47,987 bases of DNA from Smithella sp. M82. GTDB taxonomy: Bacteria > Desulfobacterota > Syntrophia > Syntrophales > Smithellaceae. The notes under the pieces are model-generated. The model did not search any database. It had not been told where the DNA came from and was given only the letters and a program-made list of their open reading frames with translations. Positions 15,454 to 26,218 of this stretch are shown piece by piece. Made by a program: the position numbers and the translations under genes. The stretch lies in contig MAEO01000109.1 of NCBI GenBank assembly GCA_001683985.1, positions 1-47,987 on the forward strand, read 5' to 3'. Positions within the stretch are counted from its first letter, which is position 1. The number at the start of each line of letters is the position of its first letter.

Positions 15454-15846
15454 TTATACTCTGCGGCGCTTCGGCGGTCTGCATCCGTTATGCGGAACAG
15501 GCGTTACATCGCGAATCATAGTGATAACCAGTCCCGCAAGCTGTAAAGATCGTAATGCCGACTCTCTGCCTGCCCCGGGACCTTTTATATAAACCTGCAC
15601 CTTGCGCATTCCCTGATCTTTTGCTTTACGCACAACATCTTCCGCAGCCATTTGCGCGGCAAAGGGGGTGCTTTTACGTGAGCCTTTAAAACCCTGCAGG
15701 CCGGCTGACGACCAGGCGATTACATTACCGCTTAAATCAGTTATCGTTACAATTGTATTGTTAAAAGTGGACTGAATATGTGCAATCCCTTCTGTAATAT
15801 TTTTCTTTTCTTTTTTCTTGCCGGTCTTTCTTACTGCTTTAGCCAT
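15454..15846 (-). CDS. rpsK: 30S ribosomal protein S11
   Basis: 130 residues with the family end [17 protein letters not shown] and [20 protein letters not shown] near the N-terminus. Part of the 30S platform near the E site. Lies 24 bases downstream of rpsM. Confidence 0.99.
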   Translation of the reverse strand: MAKAVRKTGKKKEKKNITEGIAHIQSTFNNTIVTITDLSGNVIAWSSAGLQGFKGSRKSTPFAAQMAAEDVVRKAKDQGMRKVQVYIKGPGAGRESALRSLQLAGLVITMIRDVTPVPHNGCRPPKRRRV

Positions 15847-15870
15847 TTCTCCTCCAACTTAAGGACACAG

Positions 15871-16239
15871 TTACTTTTTCTTGCCTGCGATAGCCCGTCG
15901 CGGACCCTTTCTTGTGCGACCATTCGTATGAGTTCTCTGCCCTCTGACAGGAAGCCCTTTACGATGTCTTAAACCACGGTAGGAGCCGATATCCATCAAG
16001 CGTTTAACAGACATGGAAACTTCTCTGCGCAGGTCGCCTTCAACTCTATGATCCTTATCAATGATATTTCTAATGGCTGATATTTCCGAGTCGGCCAGGT
16101 CGTCCGTTCTTGTATCCGGACTGACTCCCGCATTTTTAAGGATTTGCCTTGATTTAGCCGGTCCAATGCCGTAAATATAAGTCAAAGCAACTTCCATTCT
16201 TTTATTTTTCGGTAAATCAACACCTGAAATTCGCGCCAC
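15871..16239 (-). CDS. rpsM: 30S ribosomal protein S13
   Basis: 122 residues. [20 protein letters not shown] and the basic tail [18 protein letters not shown] are diagnostic. S13 sits in the 30S head and contacts P-site tRNA and the 50S subunit. First gene of the alpha group, following rpmJ. Confidence 0.99.
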   Translation of the reverse strand: MARISGVDLPKNKRMEVALTYIYGIGPAKSRQILKNAGVSPDTRTDDLADSEISAIRNIIDKDHRVEGDLRREVSMSVKRLMDIGSYRGLRHRKGLPVRGQRTHTNGRTRKGPRRAIAGKKK

Positions 16240-16261
16240 CTAAAACCTCCTGAATAATAAA

Positions 16262-16375
16262 CTAACCCTGACGTTGTTTATGCTTGGGATTTTCACAAAT
16301 TACCCGTAAAACTCCCTTGCGTTTGACAATTTTACACTTATCACATATTTTTTTTACAGACGATCTTACTTTCAC
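16262..16375 (-). CDS. rpmJ: 50S ribosomal protein L36, zinc-binding form
   Basis: A 37-residue protein starting with GTG at 16373-16375 and ending in TAG at 16262-16264. It reads [20 protein letters not shown], then [17 protein letters not shown]. Cys11, Cys14, Cys27 and His32 form the zinc site of the C+ type. GGAG stands about nine bases before the GTG. It lies in its usual place between infA and rpsM. Confidence 0.97.
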   Translation of the reverse strand: MKVRSSVKKICDKCKIVKRKGVLRVICENPKHKQRQG

Positions 16376-16406
16376 AATTTCGACTCCTTATTCCCGTTAA
16401 AAAAAC

Positions 16407-16625
16407 TTATTTCGTTCTGTAAGTTATTCGGCCTCGTGTTAAATCATAAGGTGAAAGTTCTACTGTCACTTTATCACCCGGAAGTATTTTAATGAAGTGC
16501 ATGCGCATTTTTCCTGAAATATGAGCTAAAACCTTATGCCCATTTTCCAGTTCTACGCGAAACATAGCATTGGGTAGAGGTTCAAGAACCCTACCTTCAA
16601 CTTCTATTGCTTCCTCTTTGGCCAT
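16407..16625 (-). CDS. infA: Translation initiation factor IF-1
   Basis: 72 residues, a single OB fold: [20 protein letters not shown], then [20 protein letters not shown] and a [11 protein letters not shown] end, all typical. It binds the A site of the 30S subunit during initiation. Lies between map and rpmJ. Confidence 0.99.
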   Translation of the reverse strand: MAKEEAIEVEGRVLEPLPNAMFRVELENGHKVLAHISGKMRMHFIKILPGDKVTVELSPYDLTRGRITYRTK

Positions 16626-16680
16626 AATTTATTTTATCTACGTTCCTTTTTAAACAACTATCAACCGGCTCAATTCAGCA

Positions 16681-17430
16681 TCAATTTAATTTACTTAAAA
16701 TCTCCGGTCCGTTATCAGTAATTGCTATCGAATGCTCAAAATGAGACGATAAGCTTCCATCTTTTGTAACTGCCGTCCAGCCATCCGGCAATATTTGTAC
16801 TTTATAGTCTCCTTCATTGACCATCGGCTCAATAGCCAAAAGCATTCCGCTCTTTAATTCGATTCCCCGTCCTTTTTTACCAAAATTGGGAATCTGCGGT
16901 TCTTCATGCAGATTCTTTCCGATCCCATGACCGACAAAATCACGCACTACTGAATAACCGGCGGCCTCTACTGTATCCTGCACAGCGGCAGATATATCAC
17001 CTAATCTGTTGCCCACCCTGGCTTGTGTTATACCTGCATATAAACTTTCTTCGGTAACTCTCATAAGCCTTAAAGCTTTATCGGTTACCTTACCCAACGG
17101 CAATGTTATTGCCGCATCGCCAAAAAACCCCTGATAATAAACTCCGAAATCCAAGCCTATTATATCGCCTTCTTCAAGTATTCTTTCTGAAGGCATACCG
17201 TGCACGACAACTTCGTTTATCGACACACAAAGAGCGTAGGGATAACCGTTGTAACCCTTAAAAGCAGGCTGCGCCCCTCTTTTCTCTGCAACCTCTACGG
17301 CAAGTCTGTCCAGTTCCTTCGTCCTCACACCAGGCTTTACTTTATCTCTAAGCCTGTTTAAAACCTCGGCAACGATACGATTACTTTTTCTCGCTCTTTC
17401 AATCTCTTCCGGAAGCCTCAGAATTACCAT
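16681..17430 (-). CDS. map: Methionine aminopeptidase, type I
   Basis: 249 residues. Metal ligands of the pita-bread fold are visible: Asp in GLDFGVYYQGFFGDAA (two), His in VGHGIGKNLHEEP, Glu in AIEPMV and Glu in SSHFEHSIAI. Removes the initiator Met from nascent proteins. It follows secY with only 12 bases between; adk, which usually lies between these two genes, is missing. Confidence 0.98.
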   Translation of the reverse strand: MVILRLPEEIERARKSNRIVAEVLNRLRDKVKPGVRTKELDRLAVEVAEKRGAQPAFKGYNGYPYALCVSINEVVVHGMPSERILEEGDIIGLDFGVYYQGFFGDAAITLPLGKVTDKALRLMRVTEESLYAGITQARVGNRLGDISAAVQDTVEAAGYSVVRDFVGHGIGKNLHEEPQIPNFGKKGRGIELKSGMLLAIEPMVNEGDYKVQILPDGWTAVTKDGSLSSHFEHSIAITDNGPEILSKLN

Positions 17431-17442
17431 GATAATTTTCCG

Positions 17443-18750
17443 TTATCTCCTGCGGGCTATATGTCCTTTTTTCATGAATCCTTCGTATTGCCTTGTAAGC
17501 AGATGCGATTCAATCTGACTCGCCGTATCCATAGCGACACCGACAACAATCAAAAGCGCCGTACCGCCGAAGTAAAAAGGAACATTCAATTGAGAAATTA
17601 ATACACTGGGCAAAACACAAATTATCGAAACGTAAATAGCTCCGCTGAAAGTCAGTTTTTCCAGTATATTTTCAATATACTCAGCAGTTTTCTTGCCTGG
17701 TCTTATTCCAGGAACATAACCACCGAATTTTTTCATATTCTCGGCAACATCATCCGGTTTAAAAGTAACTGCCGTATAAAAAAAGCAAAAGAAAAAAATA
17801 AATGCCACATAAAGAATTTCATAACCAAGCCGCCCCGGTACCAAATAAGAAGCAATATCTTTTATCCAGCCCTGAGGAGCAAAATTGGCAATAGTTGCCG
17901 GAAACATTATCACCGAAGAAGCAAATATAGGAGGGATAACCCCCGAAGTATTGATCTTCAGCGGCAAATGCGTGGTCTGACCACCATACATTTTACGACC
18001 CACTATTCTTTTAGCATATTGCACCGGAATGCGGCGTTGTCCGGCTTCCACAAAAACAATCGCTCCGACAACGGCTACCATCAGCACGATAATCAACAGG
18101 ATAACCAGCACCCCCAGTTCACCGGCAGTCGCCAATCTGTAAGTATTGCCGATCGCCGCAGGAATGCGACAAACAATACCGGCAAAAATTATCAAAGATA
18201 TACCGTTACCGATTCCTTTTTCCGTAATCGTTTCACCAAGCCACATGATGAAAGCAGTGCCTGATGTTAAGGTAATAACGGTCATCATTATAAAAGACCA
18301 GCCCGGTTGCAAAACAATGGGAGCTCCCGAGGGACCGGCCATTTGCTGCAAACCGTAAGCAATGCCAAAACCCTGGATCATACTTAAAAGAACTGTTCCA
18401 TAACGGGTGTACTGCGTAATTTTGCGCCTGCCACTCTCACCTTCTTTAGAAAGCTTCTCCAAATGAGGAACGGCAATAGTTAATAACTGCAGAATAATTG
18501 AAGCGCTGATATAGGGCATAATGCCCAGAGCAAAAATAGAAAAATTACTAAAAGCGCCACCGGCAAACATGTCCATCAAGCCAAATAATGAACCTTTGGC
18601 ATGTTCAAAATAAGCCAGTAAAGCCACATTATCGATTCCGGGGGTAGGGATGTAAACACCTATACGGTAAACACCCAAAAGAAGGAACGTGAATAAAATC
18701 CTTCTCTGTAATTCCGGAACTTTGGATACACTGCCCAGCCCTTCCAACAA
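17443..18750 (-). CDS. secY: Protein translocase subunit SecY
   Basis: 435 residues with about ten membrane segments. Diagnostic blocks are GVYIPTPGID near the N-terminus, ALGIMPYISASIILQLL, QRRIPVQYAKR and KPDDVAENMKKFGGYVPGIR. Forms the export channel with SecE (41376-41579) and SecG. Follows rplO with one base between them. Confidence 0.99.
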   Translation of the reverse strand: MLEGLGSVSKVPELQRRILFTFLLLGVYRIGVYIPTPGIDNVALLAYFEHAKGSLFGLMDMFAGGAFSNFSIFALGIMPYISASIILQLLTIAVPHLEKLSKEGESGRRKITQYTRYGTVLLSMIQGFGIAYGLQQMAGPSGAPIVLQPGWSFIMMTVITLTSGTAFIMWLGETITEKGIGNGISLIIFAGIVCRIPAAIGNTYRLATAGELGVLVILLIIVLMVAVVGAIVFVEAGQRRIPVQYAKRIVGRKMYGGQTTHLPLKINTSGVIPPIFASSVIMFPATIANFAPQGWIKDIASYLVPGRLGYEILYVAFIFFFCFFYTAVTFKPDDVAENMKKFGGYVPGIRPGKKTAEYIENILEKLTFSGAIYVSIICVLPSVLISQLNVPFYFGGTALLIVVGVAMDTASQIESHLLTRQYEGFMKKGHIARRR

Positions 18751-18751
18751 G

Positions 18752-19198
18752 TTATATTACCTCTTCTACTGAACCGCCGGCGGCGGTAATTTTATCTTTT
18801 GCGGCTTTGCTGATTCTGGTTATCTTTAGAGTTACGGGAAAATCAATCTCACCTCTGGCCAAAATCTTAACTTTGTCGTTTTTTTTCTTTACAATACCAC
18901 TGTTCAAAAGAGCTGTGTCATCAATGACTGCGCCTTTGTCAAATTTCCTGCACAAATCGGCAATATTTACTGCAACAAACTTTTCACGAAAAGGATTACG
19001 GAAACCACGTTTGGGTAACCTGCGGGACATCGGCATTTGACCGCCTTCGAAGCCGGCTCTTACTTTTCCGCCGGAACGGGCTTTCTGTCCCTTATTGCCT
19101 TTTCCGGATGTTCCACCCTGGCCGGAAGCATCACCACGACCAACTCGTTTTCTCTTTTTTGTCGCTCCGGCCGGAGCCCTAAGCGTACTCAAATCCAT
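18752..19198 (-). CDS. rplO: 50S ribosomal protein L15
   Basis: 148 residues. The Gly-rich, basic N-terminal tail ([20 protein letters not shown]) and [17 protein letters not shown] are diagnostic. A late 50S assembly protein threading between 23S domains. Lies two bases after rpmD. Confidence 0.99.
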   Translation of the reverse strand: MDLSTLRAPAGATKKRKRVGRGDASGQGGTSGKGNKGQKARSGGKVRAGFEGGQMPMSRRLPKRGFRNPFREKFVAVNIADLCRKFDKGAVIDDTALLNSGIVKKKNDKVKILARGEIDFPVTLKITRISKAAKDKITAAGGSVEEVI

Positions 19199-19200
19199 AT

Positions 19201-19389
19201 CTACTCCCCTGATTCTTCAAAAGAAACTAGATGAATAACTTTATTTATCATGCCGCGAACTTGCGGAGTATCAACTAAAGTTACGGTGCTGTTCAATTTA
19301 CTCAGACCCATTCCTTTTAAAATCTTTCTTTGTTTTTCAGGACGGCCGATTTCACTTTTTATTTTTTTTATTTTTAACATTTTAGCCAC
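19201..19389 (-). CDS. rpmD: 50S ribosomal protein L30
   Basis: 62 residues, the short bacterial form: [20 protein letters not shown] then [20 protein letters not shown]. In its usual place between rpsE and rplO. Confidence 0.98.
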   Translation of the reverse strand: MAKMLKIKKIKSEIGRPEKQRKILKGMGLSKLNSTVTLVDTPQVRGMINKVIHLVSFEESGE

Positions 19390-19415
19390 GTTTAGTTACC
19401 TCATCGAATAATTGA

Positions 19416-19895
19416 CTATTTACCTCTCTGCGCAGCAATCTCCGCCGGATCTTTCAACCGGCACAGGCCATCAAGAGTCGCTTTGACCAGATTATGAGGA
19501 TTATGAGATCCGAGACACTTCGTCAGAATATTATGGACACCGGCTACTTCCAGTACGGCTCTTACGGCGCCTCCGGCAATCAAACCGGTCCCTTCGGATG
19601 CCGGTTTTAATAAAACTTTCCCGGCACCGGCACGACCTATGATATCATAAGGAATAGTCTTGGCTAAAACGGCAACCTTCACCATATTTTTCTTAGCCAT
19701 ATCCATTCCTTTACGGATAGCTTCCGGCACTTCATGAGCTTTACCCAATCCCGCCCCGATCATTCCATTGCCATCGCCAACAACCACAATGGCGCTAAAA
19801 CGGAATCTCCGGCCGCCTTTGACTACTTTTGCCGTCCTGTTAATGGCAACAACTCTGTCCAGGAATTCTACTTCTTTAATTTCTTTCTTATCCAA
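19416..19895 (-). CDS. rpsE: 30S ribosomal protein S5
   Basis: 159 residues. The N-terminal double-stranded-RNA-binding-like domain has [24 protein letters not shown] sequence (here [20 protein letters not shown]), followed by [20 protein letters not shown] and [21 protein letters not shown]5 takes part in decoding fidelity and mRNA unwinding. Confidence 0.99.
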   Translation of the reverse strand: MDKKEIKEVEFLDRVVAINRTAKVVKGGRRFRFSAIVVVGDGNGMIGAGLGKAHEVPEAIRKGMDMAKKNMVKVAVLAKTIPYDIIGRAGAGKVLLKPASEGTGLIAGGAVRAVLEVAGVHNILTKCLGSHNPHNLVKATLDGLCRLKDPAEIAAQRGK

Positions 19896-19934
19896 AGATT
19901 TCTTCCTTTATTATCTTTATTTATTTAATAAAAA

Positions 19935-20300
19935 TTAAAATTTAAGACCATTTTCTCTGGCAGCATCAGCCAACGCCTTGACGCGGCCATGATAAAGGAA
20001 CCTTCCCCTATCAAAAATCACTTTATCAATCCCCTGAGCTTTTAATCGTTCGGCAATCAACTTGCCTACTTCCCTTGCCACCTCTACTTTCTTTTTGCCT
20101 TTAATCTTCGAGGCTAACTCTTTGCACAAAGTAGATGCAGTTGCCAAAGTACCGGCCTTTATGTCATCAATGGCTTGAACATAAATATGCTTTTCACTCC
20201 GGAATACGGAAAGACGGGGCTTTTCCTGCGTTCCGGTAATTTTGCTTCTTATTCTTTTCTCTCTTTTCTTTCTAACTCTTAATGTCTTTTTGGAAGCCAA
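19935..20300 (-). CDS. rplR: 50S ribosomal protein L18
   Basis: 121 residues. Basic N-terminus ([18 protein letters not shown]), core [17 protein letters not shown] and the end [20 protein letters not shown] are diagnostic. Binds 5S rRNA with L5 in the central protuberance. Confidence 0.99.
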   Translation of the reverse strand: MASKKTLRVRKKREKRIRSKITGTQEKPRLSVFRSEKHIYVQAIDDIKAGTLATASTLCKELASKIKGKKKVEVAREVGKLIAERLKAQGIDKVIFDRGRFLYHGRVKALADAARENGLKF

Positions 20301-20338
20301 TGTTCAACCTCATTTATGGAAATATAATTTTTATCTAA

Positions 20339-20881
20339 CTAAGCACGTTCAGCCGATTTCCCTGCTTTACGTTTAATGTACTCATCAAGATATTTAATAC
20401 CTTTACCTTTATAAGGCTCCGGTTTTTTCAATGATCTGATTTCTGCTGCAACACGGCCTACTAATTGTTTATCAATACCGGATACAACTATATTAACCTG
20501 TTTATCCAGCTTAATATCTATTCCCTTGGGAATATTGTATTCAACCGGAGAAGAAAAACCTAAAATAAATTTTATACTTTTTCCGCTAAGTTCGGCACGA
20601 TATCCGACTCCTGATATTTCCAGTTTTTTTTCAAAGCCGGCGCTGACACCCTGAACCATATTGCCGATTAAGGTTCTGGCTAATCCATGGTAAGCACGTG
20701 CACTTATTTCATCCGATTTTCTTTCTGCTATAATATTTCCTTCCCCTATTATCAGGGTAATCCCTTCCGGCAATTTAGAAGAAAGAGTTCCTTTGGGACC
20801 TTCCACTTTAACTATATCAGCATTCTGGCTGATTTTAACATTCTTGGGAAATGTTATCGGTTTCTTACCTATTCTCGACAT
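20339..20881 (-). CDS. rplF: 50S ribosomal protein L6
   Basis: 180 residues from MSRIGKKPITFPKNVKI at 20881. The frame is open 20 codons further up (20941), but that part overlaps the end of rpsH and lacks family similarity. GGAGCG precedes the chosen ATG. Blocks VEGPKGTLSSKLPEG and PEPYKGKGIKYLDEYIKRKA are typical. Located near the factor-binding centre of the 50S subunit. Confidence 0.98.
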   Translation of the reverse strand: MSRIGKKPITFPKNVKISQNADIVKVEGPKGTLSSKLPEGITLIIGEGNIIAERKSDEISARAYHGLARTLIGNMVQGVSAGFEKKLEISGVGYRAELSGKSIKFILGFSSPVEYNIPKGIDIKLDKQVNIVVSGIDKQLVGRVAAEIRSLKKPEPYKGKGIKYLDEYIKRKAGKSAERA

Positions 20882-20909
20882 GAAAAAACGCTCCTGATTA
20901 ATACCGTTA

Positions 20910-21311
20910 TTACCAAACGTTACAAAGAACTTCTCCGCCAACCCTCAATTCTCTGGCTTCCGCATCTGTAATAACACCGTTTGAAGTTGAGAGAATAGAA
21001 ATCCCATAACCATTTAAAACTTTAGGGATACTGTCAGAAGCAACATAAACCCTCCGCCCCGGCTTACTGACTCTTTTAATATTTGTGATTACAGTACGCT
21101 TGGCATCAGGATACTTTAGAACTATTTCCAACATCTGTTGTCCCTTTTCATTTTTTACCTTGTCGCAGTTACTGATGTATCCCGATTTCTTCAACACCTT
21201 CGCAATATTAACGTTCATTTGGGACATATGAACATTGACTGTCTTAAAACGAGCTTTATTTGCGTTTCTGATTCTAGTTAACATATCGGCAATAGGATCC
21301 GTCATTCCCAT
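20910..21311 (-). CDS. rpsH: 30S ribosomal protein S8
   Basis: 133 residues: MTDPIADMLTRIRNANKARF at the start and STSNGVITDAEARELRVGGE at the end. Primary 16S binder; in E. coli it represses the spc operon by binding near rplE, but no such site was checked here. Confidence 0.99.
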   Translation of the reverse strand: MGMTDPIADMLTRIRNANKARFKTVNVHMSQMNVNIAKVLKKSGYISNCDKVKNEKGQQMLEIVLKYPDAKRTVITNIKRVSKPGRRVYVASDSIPKVLNGYGISILSTSNGVITDAEARELRVGGEVLCNVW

Positions 21312-21334
21312 GCATTTTTCTCCTTAAACTATTG

Positions 21335-21520
21335 TTACCAACTCGATTTTATTACTCCGGGAAGCTCTCCCTGTAGTGAAAGCTTTCGTAAACAAATCCT
21401 GCACATGTCGAATTTTCTATAATATCCCCGCGGGCGTCCACAAAGCGGACAGCGGTTATATTCCCTGACCGAAAACTTCATTTTTCTTTTCGCTTTTGCA
21501 ATTAATGAATTTTTTGCCAC
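21335..21520 (-). CDS. rpsN: 30S ribosomal protein S14, type Z
   Basis: 61 residues, the short zinc-binding (C+) form: [20 protein letters not shown] provides four zinc cysteines. Located between rplE and rpsH. With S4, L33 and L36 in the same window all carrying Cys sites, this genome's core set is of the zinc type. Confidence 0.99.
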   Translation of the reverse strand: MAKNSLIAKAKRKMKFSVREYNRCPLCGRPRGYYRKFDMCRICLRKLSLQGELPGVIKSSW

Positions 21521-21547
21521 ACTAAATTCCTCCGGAACTCCCTTTGT

Positions 21548-22087
21548 TTAACGCTTGAAAGGCACACCCATCAACTCCAGCAAAAGCCTGGCTTCTGCAT
21601 CTGTTTTTGCCGTAGTCACGATGGTGATGTTCATTCCTTTAACTTTTTCCACTTTATCATATTCAATCTCAGGGAAAATAGTTTGTTCCTGTAAACCAAT
21701 AGAAAAATTACCCCTGCCGTCAAAAGCATTGGGTGATATGCCGCGGAAATCTCTTACTTTAGGTAGAGCAGCATTAACCAAACGATCAAAAAATTCGTAC
21801 ATGTTGTTTTTTCTTAAGGTAACCGAACAACCAACAGGCATTCCCTGTCTTAACTTAAAAGTAGCAATGGATTTCTTTGCTTTATTTATTACCGGTTTTT
21901 GCCCGGTAATGGCTGCCAACTCCTGCACAGCACCATCAATAATTTTTATGTTTTGAATGGCTTCGCCAAGACCCATATTGATAACTATCTTTTCCATCTT
22001 GGGCACTTGCATCGGATTTTTGTAATTAAACTTCTCAATCAGAGCAGGAACTACTTTTTTCAAATAATAATCCTTTAATCTTGCCAT
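21548..22087 (-). CDS. rplE: 50S ribosomal protein L5
   Basis: 179 residues: [37 protein letters not shown] and [20 protein letters not shown] are diagnostic. Binds 5S rRNA and contacts P-site tRNA. Confidence 0.99.
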   Translation of the reverse strand: MARLKDYYLKKVVPALIEKFNYKNPMQVPKMEKIVINMGLGEAIQNIKIIDGAVQELAAITGQKPVINKAKKSIATFKLRQGMPVGCSVTLRKNNMYEFFDRLVNAALPKVRDFRGISPNAFDGRGNFSIGLQEQTIFPEIEYDKVEKVKGMNITIVTTAKTDAEARLLLELMGVPFKR

Positions 22088-22093
22088 TGTTCT

Positions 22094-22417
22094 TTAACCC
22101 ACATTGATTACATCATTGCACTTGCTGCAAACTCGCACTTTTTTCCCATCTTCAAGGATCTTACTTTTTATCCTGACAGCTGTATTACACTTGTTGCATA
22201 TCAAGCCGACATTGGATATGTGAATCGATCCCTCTTTCTCTACAATACCACCTTTACCTTTTTGATCAGGTTTTTTATGCTTCTTAATCAAATTAACCTT
22301 TTCTATTACGATTCTGTCTTCCTCGGGAATAATCGTCAATACTTTACCGGTCTTGCCTTTATCTTTACCGGAAAGAACTTTAACAATATCCCCTTTCCTC
22401 AATTTGCTTAAGCTCAT
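22094..22417 (-). CDS. rplX: 50S ribosomal protein L24
   Basis: 107 residues with an N-terminal KOW motif ([20 protein letters not shown]). The C-terminal part has two CxxC pairs ([11 protein letters not shown] and RVCSKCNDV), a probable zinc ribbon seen in many bacterial L24 proteins. Initiator of 50S assembly near the exit tunnel. Confidence 0.98.
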   Translation of the reverse strand: MSLSKLRKGDIVKVLSGKDKGKTGKVLTIIPEEDRIVIEKVNLIKKHKKPDQKGKGGIVEKEGSIHISNVGLICNKCNTAVRIKSKILEDGKKVRVCSKCNDVINVG

Positions 22418-22439
22418 TTTATTCCTCTGCGAAATATTT

Positions 22440-22808
22440 TTACAAAACTTCCGGAGCCAGCGATATAATTTTCATGAACTGCCTTGCTCTCAATTCACGA
22501 GCAACAGGTCCAAAAATTCTCGTTCCAATAGGTTCCATCTGGTTGGTAATTAAAACCGCCGAATTGTCGTCAAACTTCAAATAAGAACCGTCCGGCCTTT
22601 TCACTTCTTTGACAGTACGCACGATAACCGCCTTCATCACATCGCCTTTTTTAACCTTGGAATTCGGAATTGCTTCTTTTACCGAAACCACAATAACATC
22701 ACCAAGGCTTGCATAACGCCGCTTCGACCCACCAAGCACTTTAATGCAAGCAACCTTTTTGGCGCCGGAATTGTCCGCAACATTTAGTACTGTCTGCATC
22801 TGAATCAT
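22440..22808 (-). CDS. rplN: 50S ribosomal protein L14
   Basis: 122 residues: [20 protein letters not shown], then [20 protein letters not shown] and the end [12 protein letters not shown] are typical. Forms part of an intersubunit bridge. Confidence 0.99.
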   Translation of the reverse strand: MIQMQTVLNVADNSGAKKVACIKVLGGSKRRYASLGDVIVVSVKEAIPNSKVKKGDVMKAVIVRTVKEVKRPDGSYLKFDDNSAVLITNQMEPIGTRIFGPVARELRARQFMKIISLAPEVL

Positions 22809-22852
22809 AAAAAAACCCCATCAAACAACTCACCCGAGGCAAGTCGATTTTT

Positions 22853-23110
22853 CTATTTTGCTTTCTCCAAAATTTCGAGCATCCGCCAGCGTTTTTCTTT
22901 GCTCAGTGGTCTTGTTTCAATAATCATAACAGTATCGCCCACCTTACACTGATTTTTCTCATCATGGGCCTTGTATTTAACGTGTTTACGCACATACTTA
23001 TGGAAAACAGGATGTTTTACCAAAAGCTCTGTTTTAACCACGACTGTTTTATCCATCTTATTACTTATAACCACGCCCTTAATTGTGCGTTTATTCCCTC
23101 TGTCAGCCAT
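22853..23110 (-). CDS. rpsQ: 30S ribosomal protein S17
   Basis: 85 residues with an OB fold: [34 protein letters not shown] and [19 protein letters not shown]. Primary 16S binder. Starts one base after the rpmC stop codon. Confidence 0.99.
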   Translation of the reverse strand: MADRGNKRTIKGVVISNKMDKTVVVKTELLVKHPVFHKYVRKHVKYKAHDEKNQCKVGDTVMIIETRPLSKEKRWRMLEILEKAK

Positions 23111-23111
23111 G

Positions 23112-23306
23112 TTAATTGCCCCCCTCCTTTTCCTTCAGAACCGTCTTGATACGGGCAATATCTTTACGTAAGCGACCCAGCATTGCTGTTGATTCCAACT
23201 GACCGGACTCATGCCTGATATTCAGGCGAAAAAGCTCTTCCTTTAACTCAGCAGTCTTTTGTCTGAGCTCGTTGACACCGAGAGCCCTGATTTCTTTAAT
23301 TTTCAT
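23112..23306 (-). CDS. rpmC: 50S ribosomal protein L29
   Basis: 64 residues from [20 protein letters not shown]. The frame is open 11 codons further up, inside rplP, but the family start is at 23306, giving an 11-base overlap with rplP. A two-helix protein at the exit tunnel, docking site for trigger factor and SRP. Confidence 0.97.
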   Translation of the reverse strand: MKIKEIRALGVNELRQKTAELKEELFRLNIRHESGQLESTAMLGRLRKDIARIKTVLKEKEGGN

Positions 23307-23718
23307 CAGATATCTCCCTTGACAAAAATTTAGTAGCAATGGGTAACTTATGCGCTGCCAGGCGGAACGCTTCCTTGGCCACGTCTTTGGTTACACCTTC
23401 CATTTCATAAAGAACTGAACCTGGTTTTACTACAGCTACCCATCCTTCAGGCGCACCTTTTCCCTTACCCATACGGGTTTCAGCCGGTTTTTTCGTTACT
23501 GATTTATGAGGGAAAACTCTGATCCAGATTTTACCGCCACGTTTAACATAACGAGTCATGGCAACACGCGCAGCTTCTATCTGTCTTGACGTAATCCAGC
23601 CGCATTCCGCTGCCTGCAATCCGTATTCACCAAAAGCTATAGAGCTTCCTCTTATTGCTTTGCCCCCCATTCGGCCTTTTTGCAACTTTCTATATTTTAC
23701 CCTTTTCGGCATTAACAT
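23296..23718 (-). CDS. rplP: 50S ribosomal protein L16
   Basis: 140 residues: [20 protein letters not shown] and [20 protein letters not shown] are diagnostic. It contacts A-site tRNA near the peptidyl transferase centre. Overlaps rpmC by 11 bases. Confidence 0.99.
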   Translation of the reverse strand: MLMPKRVKYRKLQKGRMGGKAIRGSSIAFGEYGLQAAECGWITSRQIEAARVAMTRYVKRGGKIWIRVFPHKSVTKKPAETRMGKGKGAPEGWVAVVKPGSVLYEMEGVTKDVAKEAFRLAAHKLPIATKFLSREISDEN

Positions 23719-23779
23719 CAGCTAAAACTCCCATTGTTTCCCACTACATAAATTCTTTCCTTTACAGGCAGGAAAGGCT

Positions 23780-24421
23780 TTATTTTTCACCCTTCGCAGA
23801 TAAAATTTCTCCATGAAAAATAAAAACCTTAATGCCTATCAATCCATAAGCCGTATGAGCTTCAGTAAATCCGTAATCAATATCCGCGCGTAAAGTATGT
23901 AACGGCACACGGCCTTCCCTATACCATTCCGACCGCGACATTTCCGCACCGCCTAATCTTCCGGAGCAGGCTATCTTTATTCCCTTTGCACCAAATTTTA
24001 AAGCATAACCGACGCACTTTTTCATCGCACGACGAAACGCAACTCTTTTTTCCAATTGCATGGCAACATTTTCTGCAACAAGCTGGGCATCTACTTCCGG
24101 TTTGCGTACTTCCAGAATATTTATGATAATTTCAGCTTGCGAAAACTTTTCAATTTCCGATTTCAATTTTTCTATTTCAGAACCTTTCTTACCGATGATC
24201 ACCCCGGGCCTGGCCGAATAAATATTTACCTTTGCCTTGTTAGCGGCTCTTTCAATCTCAATTTTGGAAATTCCCGCATGATACAGCTTTTTCTTGAGAT
24301 GTTTTCTGATCTGCAAATCCTCATGCAACATTTCGCTGTATTTCTTATTGGCGAACCATACCGATTGCCACTTTTTAATATGGCCTAATCTCAGGCCTAC
24401 CGGATTAACCTTCTGACCCAA
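23780..24421 (-). CDS. rpsC: 30S ribosomal protein S3
   Basis: 213 residues. The N-terminal KH domain has [20 protein letters not shown], and the C-terminal domain [20 protein letters not shown]. Lines the mRNA entry tunnel. Lies between rplV and rplP as usual. Confidence 0.99.
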   Translation of the reverse strand: MGQKVNPVGLRLGHIKKWQSVWFANKKYSEMLHEDLQIRKHLKKKLYHAGISKIEIERAANKAKVNIYSARPGVIIGKKGSEIEKLKSEIEKFSQAEIIINILEVRKPEVDAQLVAENVAMQLEKRVAFRRAMKKCVGYALKFGAKGIKIACSGRLGGAEMSRSEWYREGRVPLHTLRADIDYGFTEAHTAYGLIGIKVFIFHGEILSAKGEK

Positions 24422-24432
24422 CGTAATCCTCC

Positions 24433-24780
24433 TTACTTTTCGTCCAAAATAACTGTAATATGAGAACTTCTCTTTCTAATCCCTGCCGCTCTTCCTTGCG
24501 CGGCCGCACGCCAACGCTTTAAAGCGGGTCCCTGATCCACGAATATTTCTTTCACATAAAGAATATTTTCATCAATATTAGGATTCTGGGCCGCATTGGC
24601 AACAGCTGATTTCAAAACATGGGCAATTGCGCCTGCCGCGTACTTTCTTGTATAAAGAAGAATATTACGTGCTTCCTGCACCTTTTTCCCTCTTATCAGA
24701 TCCGCCACCAGTCTTATTTTCTGCGGCGACATTCTTATATATTTTGCAACTGCTTTTGCTTCCATGTTCATCAACTCCAA
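24433..24780 (-). CDS. rplV: 50S ribosomal protein L22
   Basis: 115 residues from 24780; an internal ATG five codons in (24765, [20 protein letters not shown]) matches the typical family start equally well. The end [20 protein letters not shown] forms the loop that reaches into the exit tunnel. Confidence 0.97.
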   Translation of the reverse strand: MELMNMEAKAVAKYIRMSPQKIRLVADLIRGKKVQEARNILLYTRKYAAGAIAHVLKSAVANAAQNPNIDENILYVKEIFVDQGPALKRWRAAAQGRAAGIRKRSSHITVILDEK

Positions 24781-24798
24781 ACATATTGGCTTAAATAA

Positions 24799-25080
24799 TT
24801 AAGCGCGGACTTTAGTCTTCCGATCACCCGAATGCGAATAAAAAATCCTTGTCGGCGCAAACTCGCCCAATTTATGTCCCACCATATTCTCCGTCACATA
24901 GACCGGAATGAATTTTTTCCCGTTATGCACGGCAAAAGTATAACCAACCAGCTCCGGAGTTATAGTTGAACGACGCGACCAGGTCTTGATTACATTTTTG
25001 TTGCCCTCTGTTTCCATTTTCCTGACCCTGGTCAACAACCTTTCTTCAATATAAGGACCTTTTTTGATCGAACGTGCCAC
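24799..25080 (-). CDS. rpsS: 30S ribosomal protein S19
   Basis: 93 residues: [39 protein letters not shown] and [19 protein letters not shown]. In the 30S head with S13. Stops 18 bases before rplV. Confidence 0.99.
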   Translation of the reverse strand: MARSIKKGPYIEERLLTRVRKMETEGNKNVIKTWSRRSTITPELVGYTFAVHNGKKFIPVYVTENMVGHKLGEFAPTRIFYSHSGDRKTKVRA

Positions 25081-25085
25081 GCTTT

Positions 25086-25907
25086 CTAACCCCTTCTCTT
25101 AACTATGTATTTATCAGTTTTTTTATTTTTTCTTGTTTTATGACCTTTTGTCGGAATACCCCATGGTGTACATGGATGTCGGCCACCGGACGACTTACCT
25201 TCACCACCGCCCATAGGATGATCGACAGGGTTCATTACAACACCACGAACATGCGGTTTCTTACCTAACCAACGCTTTCTGCCGGCCTTGCCGATGCTGA
25301 TATTTTCATGCTCATTGTTTCCTACCTGCCCGATAGTTGCCATACATTCAATAAATATTTTGCGCACTTCACCTGAAGGAAGGCGTACTTGTGCATAACT
25401 TCCTTCTTTGGCCATCAATTGACCATAAGCTCCGGCAGATCTGATTAATTGTCCGCCACGACCAACCTTCAACTCCACATTATGAATTAAAGAACCCAAG
25501 GGTATGTATTTTAAAGGAACCGCATTTCCGGGCTTAATATCTGCCTTATCGCCACTGATTATAACATCTCCAACATTAACCTGTGCCGGCGCTACAATGT
25601 ATCTTCTTTCACCGTCACGGTAATTGAGCAAAGCGATTCTTGCCGATCTGTTCGGGTCATATTCAATAGCGGCAACTTTGGCCGGGATATCAGCCTTATT
25701 GCGGCAAAAATCTATCACCCGATACTTGCGTTTATGACCACCACCAATGTGCCGTGATGTAATCCTGCCATAGCTATTGCGACCACCCGTTCTTTTCAAA
25801 GGTTTCAACAGGCCTTTCACTGGCTCAGCAGAAGTAATCTCTGCAAAATCGGAAACACTCTGAAATCTTCTGCCCGGTGATGTCGGTTTGTATTTGATAA
25901 TTCCCAT
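25086..25907 (-). CDS. rplB: 50S ribosomal protein L2
   Basis: 273 residues: [20 protein letters not shown] at the N-terminal RNA-binding part and the conserved end [20 protein letters not shown] with the His needed near the peptidyl transferase centre. Ends with the usual basic tail [17 protein letters not shown]. Confidence 0.99.
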   Translation of the reverse strand: MGIIKYKPTSPGRRFQSVSDFAEITSAEPVKGLLKPLKRTGGRNSYGRITSRHIGGGHKRKYRVIDFCRNKADIPAKVAAIEYDPNRSARIALLNYRDGERRYIVAPAQVNVGDVIISGDKADIKPGNAVPLKYIPLGSLIHNVELKVGRGGQLIRSAGAYGQLMAKEGSYAQVRLPSGEVRKIFIECMATIGQVGNNEHENISIGKAGRKRWLGKKPHVRGVVMNPVDHPMGGGEGKSSGGRHPCTPWGIPTKGHKTRKNKKTDKYIVKRRG

Positions 25908-25930
25908 TAGCTCAATCCTTACACTAGTTC

Positions 25931-26218
25931 TTATACGCCTTCGGCAACTTCAATTCGATTGCCGGCAGCCAGAGTTACGATCGCTTTTTTCCAGGATCTC
26001 TTTTGTCCCACAGTCCGGCCGACTCTTTTCTTTTTTCCTAAAATGTTTATAACGCGGACATCGGCAACCGTGACTTTAAACAGTTTTTCTACGGCTTTGC
26101 CGATTTCAATCTTATTTGCTTTACGATCGACTTCGAAGAAATACTTGTTCGATTCATCCCGCGCTATAGTGCTTTTTTCTGTAATCAGTATTTTTTTAAT
26201 AACTTGATGCACTTCCAT
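25931..26218 (-). CDS. rplW: 50S ribosomal protein L23
   Basis: 95 residues: [20 protein letters not shown], then [20 protein letters not shown] and [17 protein letters not shown]. At the exit tunnel; main docking site of trigger factor. Its ATG shares one base with the rplD stop (TAATG). Confidence 0.98.
   Translation of the reverse strand: MEVHQVIKKILITEKSTIARDESNKYFFEVDRKANKIEIGKAVEKLFKVTVADVRVINILGKKKRVGRTVGQKRSWKKAIVTLAAGNRIEVAEGV

Noticed and set aside
20882..20941. Longer rplF start
   Set aside because: Overlaps rpsH coding end; L6 proteins start MSRIGKKPI.
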